Below, piece by piece: positions 14,389 through 21,503 of a DNA stretch of 64,000 nt; positions within the stretch are counted from its first letter, which is position 1; each line of letters starts with the position of its first letter. Where the stretch lies: IMG/VR virus record IMGVR_UViG_3300032285_004073, positions 1 to 64,000 of that record; one strand, written 5' to 3'. The notes under the pieces are model-generated. The model was not told the DNA's origin, did no database searches, and saw only the letters and a list, made by a program, of their open reading frames with translations. The DNA is from a virus. Position numbers and translations under genes: made by a program.

Positions 14389-14394
14389 TAAATA
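14389..14394 (+). promoter_or_regulatory. Late-type TAAATA box for a GTG-start gene
   Basis: TAAATA ending 5 nt before GTG 14400, which supports that start codon. Confidence 0.45.
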
Positions 14395-14399
14395 AATTT

Positions 14400-14576
14400 G
14401 TGAAAAATAAAAGATACTGTTATCGTAATGGAGTCATATTAACTAATAATTGTGATCCACTTTTAAAAGGACAAGTAGTGGAAATCGTTAACGAAACAGT
14501 AGATTCTTATATGGTTAGGGTTTGTTGTAATAGCCCTGTATATACATTAAACAAAAAAGATGTTTTGGTGAATTAA
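14400..14576 (+). CDS. Small hypothetical protein (58 aa, GTG start)
   Basis: This frame has no ATG near its beginning. GTG 14400 sits 5 nt after a TAAATA box, the same geometry as other late genes here. The product begins MKNKRYCYRNGVILTNNC and contains VVEIVNETVDSYMVRVCCN, a likely small beta-barrel (SH3-like) fold by its alternating pattern. Function unknown. Confidence 0.5.
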   Translation: MKNKRYCYRNGVILTNNCDPLLKGQVVEIVNETVDSYMVRVCCNSPVYTLNKKDVLVN

Positions 14577-14615
14577 GGGTTGATTTATCCTCATATTTTA
14601 TCATATATTTTATAT

Positions 14616-15011
14616 ATGATTCATGTAGCACTAGCAAACATTGAAAGTCAAGTCATTAAAGGTATGGTGCTCGAAGCTCCTCCTAATTCCATTGCTTATG
14701 ATGAATATGACAGACCTGTATTGATTGAACAAGGAGCTATCTTTAAGATTACACATAATAATCGTATAGGTATTAATCGTTATCGAATTAATTTAGTAGA
14801 TATTAAAACCGGAGAGAAAAGATATCAAATGAATTATGGCATAGGTAAAAATAAAAAAGGCAATCCTGTATGGTCTCGTAGAAAAGATTTAGAAAATCCA
14901 GAAGATATTCCTCTTTGTTATTCTCTAAAAACTAAAAATCCTCTTTTTAGAAAAGTCCCAGGAGAAAAAAGATATGTCTATACTAAATTAGATACACCTA
15001 TTAGATTCTAG
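14616..15011 (+). CDS. Hypothetical protein
   Basis: The ATG at 14616 (MIHVALANIESQVIKG) is chosen over a TTG extension at 14580, because the upstream codons lie in AT-rich promoter-like DNA. The 131-residue product is a mixed, beta-rich soluble protein with GEKRYQMNYGIGKNKKG near residue 69 and basic patches. Its stop is 2 nt from tRNA-Thr. No family recognised. Confidence 0.6.
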   Translation: MIHVALANIESQVIKGMVLEAPPNSIAYDEYDRPVLIEQGAIFKITHNNRIGINRYRINLVDIKTGEKRYQMNYGIGKNKKGNPVWSRRKDLENPEDIPLCYSLKTKNPLFRKVPGEKRYVYTKLDTPIRF

Positions 15012-15013
15012 AC

Positions 15014-15087
15014 GCCCGGTTAGTTTAATGGTAAAACGGTTGATTTGTAATCATCAAACAAGAGTTCGATTCTCTTACTGGGCTCCA
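15014..15087 (+). tRNA. tRNA-Thr (anticodon UGU)
   Basis: GCCCGGT (15014-15020) pairs with ACTGGGC before TCCA; the T arm is AGAG-TTCGATT-CTCT. The anticodon loop TTTGTAA gives UGU (Thr). The anticodon stem has one T-T mismatch, so this is a slightly weakened or alternatively folded stem. CCA is encoded. Confidence 0.85.
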
Positions 15088-15100
15088 TTTTTTGTATTAT

Positions 15101-16102
15101 ATGAAAGCTAAAATTGTTGGTTGTGGTTTATCAGGGATAACATCAGCTATTCTTCTCAAAGAAAGGGGATATGATATAACCATATATGACACTAGAAATC
15201 ATATAGGTGGTAATTGTTATGATAGTAATCTTTGTGGTACATTAGTTCATAATTACGGTCCTCATCTTTTTCATACAAATGACGAAGAAGTATTTAATTT
15301 TTTGAGTCGTTATACTAGTTGGTTTCAATATCTAAACAAACCAAAAGGTAATACAGAACTTGGGTTACTTTCTCTTCCTTATAGCAAAAAGACTGTAGAA
15401 GAACTTGGAAGAGAATTGTCACAGGAAGAAATTGTTGATGTAATCTTTAGAGATTATTCAGAAAAACAATGGGGTGTTAAATTTGAAGAAATTCCTAAAT
15501 CTATTACTAATCGAGTACCTAAAACTAAAGATTGTGAGGACCCTACTTGGTATGAAGGAGAGAAATATCAATGTCTTCCTAAGGATGGTTATACGAAGAT
15601 GATGGAGCGAATGTTGGAAGGTATTGAAGTTGTTCTTGGTTGTGACTGTGATTATTGGAGGTATGCAGAGGAAGCAGATTTAACCATTTATACAGGTAAG
15701 ATTGATGAATATTTTGATTTTTGTTATGGAAGGCTTCCTTATAGAAGTTTGGATTTTAAACATAAAACAAGTAATACAAAACTAGATTGTGGAATTATAA
15801 ATCAGAATAACAAAACTAATAAATTTACTAGAATTTATGATCATAGCTATTTTAATTATGAACATAAAGGACCTACAATAATAACTCAGGAATATCCAAA
15901 AGATTGTAGTGATAATGATATTCCTTTCTATCCGGTTCCTTGGGGTGAAGGATTACAAATATACGCAAAATATAAAGAACTTGCAGATAAGGAAAAAAAT
16001 GTCATCTTTTTAGGGAGATTAGCAACTTATACCTATTTGGATATGTGGATGTCGGTCAAACAAGCTATATTAAAAATTAGTAGTAATATACCCCAAGTTT
16101 AA
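15101..16102 (+). CDS. glf: UDP-galactopyranose mutase
   Basis: This flavoenzyme interconverts UDP-galactopyranose and UDP-galactofuranose. The 333-residue protein starts at ATG 15101 with the FAD-binding motif KIVGCGLSGITSAILLKERG (about 4-23), then RNHIGGNCYD (about 33-42) and YGPHLFHT (about 54-61). Further on are YSEKQWGVKFEEIPKSI and a C-terminal FLGRLATYTYLDM flavin-contact motif. All are hallmarks of the Glf family. Length is slightly short of bacterial enzymes (about 365-390). A phage copy suggests modification of host surface sugars or of virion glycans. Confidence 0.88.
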   Translation: MKAKIVGCGLSGITSAILLKERGYDITIYDTRNHIGGNCYDSNLCGTLVHNYGPHLFHTNDEEVFNFLSRYTSWFQYLNKPKGNTELGLLSLPYSKKTVEELGRELSQEEIVDVIFRDYSEKQWGVKFEEIPKSITNRVPKTKDCEDPTWYEGEKYQCLPKDGYTKMMERMLEGIEVVLGCDCDYWRYAEEADLTIYTGKIDEYFDFCYGRLPYRSLDFKHKTSNTKLDCGIINQNNKTNKFTRIYDHSYFNYEHKGPTIITQEYPKDCSDNDIPFYPVPWGEGLQIYAKYKELADKEKNVIFLGRLATYTYLDMWMSVKQAILKISSNIPQV

Positions 16103-16104
16103 AC

Positions 16105-16110
16105 TAAGTA
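16105..16110 (+). promoter_or_regulatory. Late-type TAAGTA box before a small GTG-start gene
   Basis: TAAGTA ending 5 nt before GTG 16116. Confidence 0.35.
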
Positions 16111-16115
16111 TATAT

Positions 16116-16235
16116 GTGCTTGATCCTCTAGAAGCTGCTATGACGGGGGTTTTGCTTTTTCCTTTTGTAATTTGTTATATTTTTTTTAAATATCTCTACA
16201 AATTTTTTCTTGCTATCTTGTATAAAATAACATAA
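16116..16235 (+). CDS. Possible 39-aa membrane protein (GTG start)
   Basis: The frame from GTG 16116 to TAA 16233 encodes MLDPLEAAMTGVLLFPFVIC and then a second hydrophobic, aromatic stretch. A TAAGTA box lies exactly 5 nt upstream. The product would be a tiny inner-membrane protein. Support is the promoter-start geometry and hydrophobic profile only. Its 3' end overlaps the promoter of the tRNA cluster. Confidence 0.45.
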   Translation: MLDPLEAAMTGVLLFPFVICYIFFKYLYKFFLAILYKIT

Positions 16236-16238
16236 TAT
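16210..16238 (+). promoter_or_regulatory. Sigma70-like promoter for the tRNA cluster
   Basis: TTGCTA (16210-16215), 17-nt spacer, TAATAT (16233-16238), ending 10 nt before tRNA-Glu. Confidence 0.65.
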
Positions 16239-16248
16239 ACCTATAGAT

Positions 16249-16320
16249 GTCGCCATCGTCTAAAGGTTAGGACACGCGGTTTTCATCCGTGTAATAGGGG
16301 TTCAATTCCCCTTGGCGATG
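16249..16320 (+). tRNA. tRNA-Glu (anticodon UUC)
   Basis: Acceptor GTCGCCA pairs with TGGCGAT (G-U at the first pair). The anticodon stem CGCGG/CCGTG encloses TTTTCAT, anticodon UUC. T arm AGGGG-TTCAATT-CCCCT. CCA is not encoded, so host CCA addition is required. Confidence 0.93.
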
Positions 16321-16334
16321 CTAAATATTTTAAA

Positions 16335-16421
16335 GGAAGTGTACTCAAGCGGTTTACGAGAGCTGTTTACTAAACAGCCGAGCCTTTATCGGCTCCGTGG
16401 GTTCGAATCCCACCACTTCCT
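16335..16421 (+). tRNA. tRNA-Ser (class II, anticodon reads ACU)
   Basis: GGAAGTG pairs with CACTTCC; the long variable arm GAGCC/GGCTC marks a class II tRNA. The anticodon stem GCTGT/ACAGC is fully paired around TTACTAA, giving anticodon ACU, cognate for the Ser codon AGU. Adenosine at position 34 is unusual because GCU is the normal Ser anticodon. CCA is not encoded. Confidence 0.85.
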
Positions 16422-16426
16422 TATAA

Positions 16427-16501
16427 GCACGGAAAGCTAATCGGTTAGGCAAGGGTCTGCAAAACCCTTTATGGTGAGTTCGACTCTCACTCCGTGCTCC
16501 A
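16427..16501 (+). tRNA. tRNA-Cys (anticodon GCA)
   Basis: GCACGGA/TCCGTGC acceptor, anticodon loop CTGCAAA (GCA), T arm with TTCGACT, encoded TCCA end. Confidence 0.93.
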
Positions 16502-16507
16502 TTTTAA

Positions 16508-16595
16508 GGAGGGATGTCTGAGCGGTTTAAAGAGTTAGTCTTGAAAACTAAAGTACTGAAAAGTACCGTGGGTTCGAATCCCACTCCCTCTTCCA
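16508..16595 (+). tRNA. tRNA-Ser (anticodon UGA)
   Basis: GGAGGGA/TCCCTCT acceptor (first pair G-U), stem TTAGT/ACTAA with loop CTTGAAA (UGA), variable arm GTACT...AGTAC, T arm GTGGG-TTCGAAT-CCCAC, encoded CCA. Confidence 0.93.
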
Positions 16596-16601
16596 TTTTT
16601 C

Positions 16602-16629
16602 TTGATAAATACTAAAAATCTTATATTAT
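16602..16629 (+). promoter_or_regulatory. Sigma70-like promoter for tRNA-Pro
   Basis: TTGATA (16602-16607), 16-nt spacer, TATTAT (16624-16629), ending 7 nt before the tRNA. Confidence 0.65.
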
Positions 16630-16636
16630 ACATTTA

Positions 16637-16709
16637 CGGGATGTAGCCCAATGGTTAAGGCGCCTGGTTTGGGACCAGGAGATTCCGAGTTCGAGTCTCG
16701 GCATCCCGA
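16637..16709 (+). tRNA. tRNA-Pro (anticodon UGG)
   Basis: CGGGATG/CATCCCG acceptor with the C1-G72 pair typical of tRNA-Pro, stem CCTGG/CCAGG, loop TTTGGGA (UGG), T arm loop TTCGAGT. CCA is not encoded. Confidence 0.93.
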
Positions 16710-16740
16710 TTTTTTCTTATTTAAGCAGACTGTGGTTGGG

Positions 16741-16746
16741 TAAATA
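16741..16746 (+). promoter_or_regulatory. Late-type TAAATA box for the 16755 gene
   Basis: GGTAAATATATG context; box ends 8 nt before the ATG. Confidence 0.5.
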
Positions 16747-16754
16747 TATGTACC

Positions 16755-16991
16755 ATGGAAGTTACTATACAAGAAGCACAAGTAATCACTATTCAGGAAC
16801 CTATAGTGATAGAGGATGTAAGAGATTTATTTACCAGACAGCGTATTATTGCTAAAATCAAAGGATTGCCTCGTTATATCACCCTTTGGGATGGACCTGA
16901 AGAATATGAAGCTGCTGGAAATTGGACAAATGATTCTGCTTTAATTAGAGCCAAAGAAGTACTTTCTGTTTCACCTATTGTCTGGGGTTAA
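16755..16991 (+). CDS. Small conserved phage protein
   Basis: The 78-residue protein begins MEVTIQEAQVITIQEP and contains IIAKIKGLPRYITLWDGPEEYE. It resembles small beta-rich proteins that in other phages lie among structural genes. A late-type box upstream suggests late expression. It is followed 5 nt later by another small late-type gene. Function unknown. Confidence 0.7.
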   Translation: MEVTIQEAQVITIQEPIVIEDVRDLFTRQRIIAKIKGLPRYITLWDGPEEYEAAGNWTNDSALIRAKEVLSVSPIVWG

Positions 16992-16996
16992 TTTTT

Positions 16997-17350
16997 ATGA
17001 CACTTTCTCCTATTATATCTTCCAATCCAATTAATTCTAATAGTGGATGGACTAATTCTTGGATAACAGTATCTAACGATCAAAGTCGTACATTATATGC
17101 TCAAGCCACCTATAATGTTAACAATCTAGGTAGTAATGGGATCACGGTAATTGCCGGTACTAATCAAGTTGATGGAAATTTTAACGGAATACAAATGATA
17201 ACTTCAACTGTATTTGCTGGACTTACATCATCTGGTACCACAGGCATAAGTGCTATAACAGTTCCTACATTTCCAGCGGGATTTGTTTTAAATGGTAGTT
17301 ACAAATCAATAAAATTAACCAGCGGACAGGTTATTGCTTATAATACTTGA
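16997..17350 (+). CDS. Hypothetical protein, likely virion surface/decoration type
   Basis: The 117-residue protein is rich in Ser, Thr, Asn, Gly and Ile with few charges (for example TLSPIISSNPINSNSGW), typical of beta-sandwich virion proteins. It follows the 16755 gene with a 5-nt gap, in the same likely late transcript. No named family is recognised; the structural role is inference from composition. Confidence 0.6.
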   Translation: MTLSPIISSNPINSNSGWTNSWITVSNDQSRTLYAQATYNVNNLGSNGITVIAGTNQVDGNFNGIQMITSTVFAGLTSSGTTGISAITVPTFPAGFVLNGSYKSIKLTSGQVIAYNT

Positions 17351-17374
17351 TTAATTTCAGTCATTGGTTATAAT
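17347..17374 (+). promoter_or_regulatory. Sigma70-like promoter for the purA homologue
   Basis: TTGATT (17347-17352), 16-nt spacer, TATAAT (17369-17374), 6 nt before the ATG; overlaps the upstream stop. Confidence 0.75.
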
Positions 17375-17380
17375 AAGCCT

Positions 17381-18379
17381 ATGATTGAATATGTAGATAT
17401 CATTGTAGGTCTTGCTTGGGGTGACGAGGGTAAGGGTAAGATCTCAAGTGCATTGGCAAAAGATTATGATATGGTTTGTCGATGGAATGGTGGACCAAAT
17501 GCTGGTCATACTGTTTATCTTAATGATAAAAAGTATAAAACCCATCTCATTCCTTCTGGAGTATTTCATAATAAACCTTCAATTATCGGTCCTAACTGCG
17601 TAGTCAATATTAATAAATTTCATGAGGAGATAGAATATCTCAAAGAAAATGGTTTTGATACATCATTAGTTAAAATACATCCACACGTTCATGTAATCAC
17701 AAAAGATCATATTAAATTCGATGTAGATTATCTTAAACCAAAGCTAGGAACTACTGGTCAGGGTATTGCTCCGTGTTATGCGGCAAAGGCAAATAGAGTC
17801 GGATTACAAATTAAAGATTCTTCGATTGATCCGATATATCATTGGGATGGAAATCTTAAAGGAAAAATTTTATGTGAAGGTGCTCAAAGTATTTGGCTCG
17901 ATATTAACTATGGCGATTACCCATATGTGACAAGTTCTGAAACCTTTCCTCATAATGCTTGCTCACTTGGATTTTCTCCAAAGAAGATTCGTGATATTAT
18001 TGGTGTGGCAAAGATTTATGATACTAAGAGTGGCGTAGATCCGTTATTCCCCGAATCTTTATGGGATGATCCAATTCTAAACAAGATTATTGAAATCGGT
18101 GGCGAGGTTGGAACCACAACAGGTAGAAAGAGACTTGTTAATTGGCTTAATGTTAGAAAGCTAGTTGATGCAATTAATCTCTCAGGTGTAACTAAACTCA
18201 TTATCAACAAGTGTGATGTGTTAGAAAAAGTCGGAGAATTCAGATACAACTTTGATAACAATGGGTTTGTATCAATTGGTCTTAATCCGTTTAAGAAAAG
18301 TTTAATAAAAGATATAATTGAAAATACAGAATTAGAGGAAAACAACATTGTATTTTCTGGAGACAAGACTAATATATAA
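17381..18379 (+). CDS. Adenylosuccinate synthetase family protein (PurA-like)
   Basis: PurA joins IMP and aspartate using GTP to form adenylosuccinate. The 332-residue protein has GLAWGDEGKGK (about 10-20, phosphate loop with the catalytic Asp), GGPNAGHTVY (about 36-45, catalytic His), GTTGQGIAPCYAAKANRVGL (about 127-146), CEGAQSIWLDINYGDYPYVTSS (about 168-189) and TTTGRKRLVNWLN (about 247-259). It is shorter than bacterial PurA (about 430), like archaeal PurA and phage PurZ forms. Retention of GDEGKG favours PurA-type rather than PurZ (2-aminoadenine) chemistry, as I recall that PurZ replaces this Asp. Confidence 0.85.
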   Translation: MIEYVDIIVGLAWGDEGKGKISSALAKDYDMVCRWNGGPNAGHTVYLNDKKYKTHLIPSGVFHNKPSIIGPNCVVNINKFHEEIEYLKENGFDTSLVKIHPHVHVITKDHIKFDVDYLKPKLGTTGQGIAPCYAAKANRVGLQIKDSSIDPIYHWDGNLKGKILCEGAQSIWLDINYGDYPYVTSSETFPHNACSLGFSPKKIRDIIGVAKIYDTKSGVDPLFPESLWDDPILNKIIEIGGEVGTTTGRKRLVNWLNVRKLVDAINLSGVTKLIINKCDVLEKVGEFRYNFDNNGFVSIGLNPFKKSLIKDIIENTELEENNIVFSGDKTNI

Positions 18380-18387
18380 TCAGCTAA

Positions 18388-18459
18388 TACGGTGTAGATC
18401 AATGGTAGATCCCCAGAATTTGGATCTGGTAGTTGTAGGTTCGAGTCCTACCGCCGTAG
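18388..18459 (+). tRNA. tRNA-Gln (anticodon UUG)
   Basis: TACGGTG pairs with CGCCGTA; stem CCAGA/TCTGG with loop ATTTGGA (UUG); T arm GTAGG-TTCGAGT-CCTAC; discriminator G. CCA is not encoded. Confidence 0.9.
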
Positions 18460-18469
18460 CTGTTTTATC

Positions 18470-18498
18470 TTGACATAAAAATAAAAATATTATATTAT
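18470..18498 (+). promoter_or_regulatory. Near-consensus sigma70 promoter for the 18508 gene
   Basis: TTGACA (18470-18475), 17-nt spacer, TATTAT (18493-18498), 9 nt to the ATG. Confidence 0.75.
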
Positions 18499-18507
18499 TA
18501 ATAAATC

Positions 18508-18864
18508 ATGAGCCAAGAAAATATTAAAACAATTAGATTAATGGAATCATATATTACCTATGAGAATCATGGTGATATAAATCTTAATCTTAACTATTTC
18601 CCAGAATTACAAGGCAAGACTAATAGTGAGATACAAGATTGGTTAAATGCTAATAGTGATAATCTTTATGTGGATAGCAATAACGGTGAAATTCGCAAAG
18701 ATCGTTATTACATTTATACACAAGAAGAATATGATGACATGGCAGTAAACGGAGAAGATCCGGAAATTGACGAAGATGTCATTGAACTTTTAGAATATTG
18801 GAATAATAGTGAGGTTATCTGGGATAAAATTAAGTGTGAGGAAAAAACCTTATACGTCCAATAA
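18508..18864 (+). CDS. Acidic hypothetical protein
   Basis: The 118-residue protein is strongly acidic in its C-terminal half (DPEIDEDVIELLEYW) and rich in Asn and Tyr. It has no recognised domain. Small acidic proteins from strong early promoters in phages are sometimes inhibitors of host or DNA-binding proteins, but nothing here proves that. It lies between tRNA-Gln and tRNA-Tyr. Confidence 0.7.
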   Translation: MSQENIKTIRLMESYITYENHGDINLNLNYFPELQGKTNSEIQDWLNANSDNLYVDSNNGEIRKDRYYIYTQEEYDDMAVNGEDPEIDEDVIELLEYWNNSEVIWDKIKCEEKTLYVQ

Positions 18865-18870
18865 TTTTAA

Positions 18871-18957
18871 GGGTAGGTACCGAAGCTGGACAAACGGGGA
18901 GCTCTGTAAAAGCTTTGTCATTCGACTTCGAAGGTTCGAATCCTTCTCTACCCACCA
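18871..18957 (+). tRNA. tRNA-Tyr (anticodon GUA)
   Basis: GGGTAGG/TCTACCC acceptor, loop CTGTAAA (GUA), long variable arm as in bacterial tRNA-Tyr, T arm GAAGG-TTCGAAT-CCTTC, encoded ACCA. Confidence 0.93.
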
Positions 18958-18963
18958 TTTAAA

Positions 18964-19629
18964 ATGAAAATTAAAACGAAACTTACAAAGTTATGTGATG
19001 GTATATACCTTTGTGAAATTGATAATGCTTATGATTTAGCAATGACTTTTTGTCGAGCACAGGAATTCTATGAATCCCCTTTTGAAGAAATAAGAAATAA
19101 GAATTTTACCATGATGCAATTTCAAAGACTTTATTCTTTGAAACGAAATGGTTATTTTTCTTATCCTGAAGATTGGGCAGGATTCAATATTCCTGGTAGT
19201 ATTTTAGAAAAATTCTACAAAGGTGATTGGATAACTAATGATTGGAATGAATATGACGGGGTTTTTAAAAAACTCATTAATCATATAGGTAATGACAAAC
19301 CTTTTTATTTAATTGGAGCGGTGAGAGGAGATAAAGATACTATAGATCATGAATTGTGTCATGCTTTTTATAATTTAAAAGAAAATTATAAAAAAGAAGT
19401 GGACAAACTTATTAGTAAAATCCCTAAAAAAACTTTTAATAAAATGAGAAAGGCCCTCAAAGATACTGGTTATTGCAATAAAGTAATAAAAGATGAGATT
19501 CAGGCATATCTTTCAAGCAGTGATTGTTCTTTTTTTGATGATTATAATTATTGGGAAGAAAATCAAAAGATAGGGAAAGTCTTTGCGAATCATTTTAATA
19601 AACACATTGCCCTAAATATAAAGAAATGA
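18964..19629 (+). CDS. HExxH-motif putative zinc metallopeptidase
   Basis: The 221-residue protein has DTIDHELCHAFYNL (about 122-135), in which HELCH is the HExxH zinc-peptidase motif. A downstream acidic segment (KDEIQAYLSSSD, about 178-189) could supply the third ligand. Related phage proteins of this length are usually left unnamed. It starts 6 nt after tRNA-Tyr and overlaps the next gene by 4 nt. Protease activity is inferred from the motif only. Confidence 0.65.
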   Translation: MKIKTKLTKLCDGIYLCEIDNAYDLAMTFCRAQEFYESPFEEIRNKNFTMMQFQRLYSLKRNGYFSYPEDWAGFNIPGSILEKFYKGDWITNDWNEYDGVFKKLINHIGNDKPFYLIGAVRGDKDTIDHELCHAFYNLKENYKKEVDKLISKIPKKTFNKMRKALKDTGYCNKVIKDEIQAYLSSSDCSFFDDYNYWEENQKIGKVFANHFNKHIALNIKK

Positions 19630-20792
19630 ATTTTAAAGATTTTTATAGTAAAGAAGAAGGGCATATGATTCTTCTCAAAGATATTGAAGTTAGTGAATCT
19701 CTTGCTTATCATTTAAAAAACAAATTAACATTGGCAGAAAATGTTTTTAGAATTTATTCTGAAGAATATTTTTCTCTAATTAAAGAAGCTCGCAATCTTT
19801 ATAACCAAGATGCCTTGGCTTTGAATGATGAAGATTTAGAATTGATTGAATCTTCCTTAGGTGAAAAAGCTATTTTTGAAGGAAGGGAAGTTTATTTGGA
19901 TGCACCAATTACTATTAATGAAGATTTATTCAATGAGGGATTATCCATTATGCCATCTAATTCTGTAGATACACAAATATTTGTTGACATGGATGGAGTG
20001 TTATGTGACTTGTATAAAGTTGTTGCAGAAAAAATGGGTAAAAAATCATATAAAGATTTAACTCAAAAAGAGTATGCTCAATTTTTTGCAGAAAATGCAA
20101 ATGATATGGACAAAATATTTGCTGAATTACCAAAATATGAATCCACAGATTTTTTAGTTAAAATGCTTAAAGAAGTAGCTGGTGGTTATAAGGTGTGTTC
20201 AGCTAATCTTAAAAATCACGATTCTAGCAAAGTAATAAAAGGCAAAAATGATTGGTTGGATAAAAAGTTAAGTGATCAACCAGATCAACGTATTTTTATA
20301 AGAGAAAAATACAAATATGCTACTACAAATAATAGACCAAATATTTTAATTGATGATTGGAGTGAGAATATTAAAAATTGGATTAATGCAGGTGGTATTG
20401 GTATTCATTATTGTGCTAATGAAGATGATTTAGACGTTGTTATAGAAGGATTGAATATCGCGAGAGAAATTTTAAAGGGTGAACAAACAGAGGGTATGTT
20501 TACAGAAGCCACTAAAAACGGTAAAAAAGTAAAACTTAATCACCCCTTTAGAACACCAGGTGGTCCTAAGAAATTTGCAGTTTACGTGAAAACTCCTAAA
20601 GGTACTATAAAAAAAGTTACTTTCGGTGACCCTAATATGAAGGTTCGTAATGCTAATAAAGCAAGAGCAAAGTCTTTTAGAGCAAGACATAAATGTTCAC
20701 AAAAGAAAGACAAAACAACAGCAGGATATTGGAGCTGTAATATTTCTAGATATCGCAAAGCTCTAGGATTAAAATCATCGAGGGCTTGGTAA
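19626..20792 (+). CDS. HAD 5'-nucleotidase-like protein fused to a basic RARH...YWSC domain
   Basis: The 388-residue protein has three parts. Residues 1-115 start MNFKDFYSKEE, a capsid-targeting-like leader. Residues about 118-285 form a HAD domain with IFVDMDGVLCDLYKV (nucleophile Asp), VCSANLKN and NILIDDWSENIKNW, as in 5'(3')-deoxyribonucleotidases. The last 95 residues (NHPFRTPGGPKKFAVYVKT ... VTFGDPNMKVR ... RARHKC ... GYWSC) form a basic domain I recall as recurring in T4-like aquatic phages. The leader and basic tail suggest a DNA-associated, possibly head-packaged protein. Confidence 0.75.
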   Translation: MNFKDFYSKEEGHMILLKDIEVSESLAYHLKNKLTLAENVFRIYSEEYFSLIKEARNLYNQDALALNDEDLELIESSLGEKAIFEGREVYLDAPITINEDLFNEGLSIMPSNSVDTQIFVDMDGVLCDLYKVVAEKMGKKSYKDLTQKEYAQFFAENANDMDKIFAELPKYESTDFLVKMLKEVAGGYKVCSANLKNHDSSKVIKGKNDWLDKKLSDQPDQRIFIREKYKYATTNNRPNILIDDWSENIKNWINAGGIGIHYCANEDDLDVVIEGLNIAREILKGEQTEGMFTEATKNGKKVKLNHPFRTPGGPKKFAVYVKTPKGTIKKVTFGDPNMKVRNANKARAKSFRARHKCSQKKDKTTAGYWSCNISRYRKALGLKSSRAW

Positions 20793-21055
20793 TGGATCTT
20801 CCTTTTCATCAGGAAAAAATATCAGATAAACAAATTATTAGATATTTTTCGGAATTTGTAGATGAAGAAGATTTAAAATGGCATTTTGATGCTGAAGATA
20901 GAATTGTTGAAGCTTTAGAACCTACAGATTGGCTCATCCAATTTGATAATAAACTGCCTCAACCCATCGAAGGAGTAATAAAAATCCCGGCAGGTGTTTA
21001 CCACCGAGTGATAAAAGGAAAAAAAGATTTTAAAATTAATATTAAAATGTCTTGA
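20792..21055 (+). CDS. Small cupin-like hypothetical protein
   Basis: ATG 20792 overlaps the previous stop (TAATG) and is preferred to an in-frame TTG. The 87-residue product contains LKWHFDAEDRIVEALEPTDWLIQFDNKLP and IKIPAGVYHRVIKG. The D-R-x-V, W-x-x-Q-F-D and IP-x-x-x-x-HR-x-IKG elements fit a small cupin-like family common in T4-like phages. Function unknown. Confidence 0.7.
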   Translation: MDLPFHQEKISDKQIIRYFSEFVDEEDLKWHFDAEDRIVEALEPTDWLIQFDNKLPQPIEGVIKIPAGVYHRVIKGKKDFKINIKMS

Positions 21056-21088
21056 TCTTTTATATATGAAGAATTAATATAATCAGAG

Positions 21089-21164
21089 GCACGAGTAGCT
21101 CAGTGGTAGTAGCGCTTCCTTTACACGGAAGATGTCGGGGGTTCGAATCCCTCCTCGTGTACCA
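21089..21164 (+). tRNA. tRNA-Val (anticodon UAC)
   Basis: GCACGAG/CTCGTGT acceptor (G-U first pair), stem CTTCC/GGAAG with loop TTTACAC (UAC), T arm GGGGG-TTCGAAT-CCCTC, encoded ACCA. A TATAAT at 21078-21083 lies just upstream. Confidence 0.93.
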
Positions 21165-21170
21165 TTTTCT

Positions 21171-21503
21171 ATGCACCACACTTTAACAGATATATTATTT
21201 TTTATTGGAAATATTACTATAATTTCCTTTATAACCACAGCAATTTATAGGTTTAATAATCCAAGTAAAAAAACATTAATATCACGTGGCTGTCGTTTTG
21301 TGAAATTTCAAATGTCACAATCTAGGAAGAGATGTTATTATACAATGCCTAGACAATTGAGATCAGATCTTAAATTAAACGTAAGGGGTATAAATAAACA
21401 CAATTGTAGAGAAATAACAGATAAAGTTTTACAAAAATTAGTAGAAGATAATGTTTTAGAATTACAACCCCATGAAAGTGTTGATGTTTATTTTAAGGTT
21501 TAG
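21171..21503 (+). CDS. Hypothetical protein with N-terminal membrane helix
   Basis: The start at ATG 21171 follows tRNA-Val; a longer frame would run through the tRNA. The 110-residue protein has a hydrophobic helix at about 5-25 (TDILFFIGNITIISFITTAI) and a basic, Cys-containing soluble part. No family is recognised. It overlaps the next gene by 32 nt. Confidence 0.6.
   Translation: MHHTLTDILFFIGNITIISFITTAIYRFNNPSKKTLISRGCRFVKFQMSQSRKRCYYTMPRQLRSDLKLNVRGINKHNCREITDKVLQKLVEDNVLELQPHESVDVYFKV

Noticed and set aside
16335-16421. Amber-suppressor tRNA (CUA anticodon)
   Set aside because: Shifting the loop by one base to read CTA breaks the anticodon stem; the five-pair stem gives ACU.
17381-18379. 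PurZ and a 2-aminoadenine (Z) genome
   Set aside because: The catalytic GDEGKG is kept, and no DatZ or MazZ-like gene is visible in the window. PurA-type activity is the simpler call; an assay is needed to exclude PurZ.
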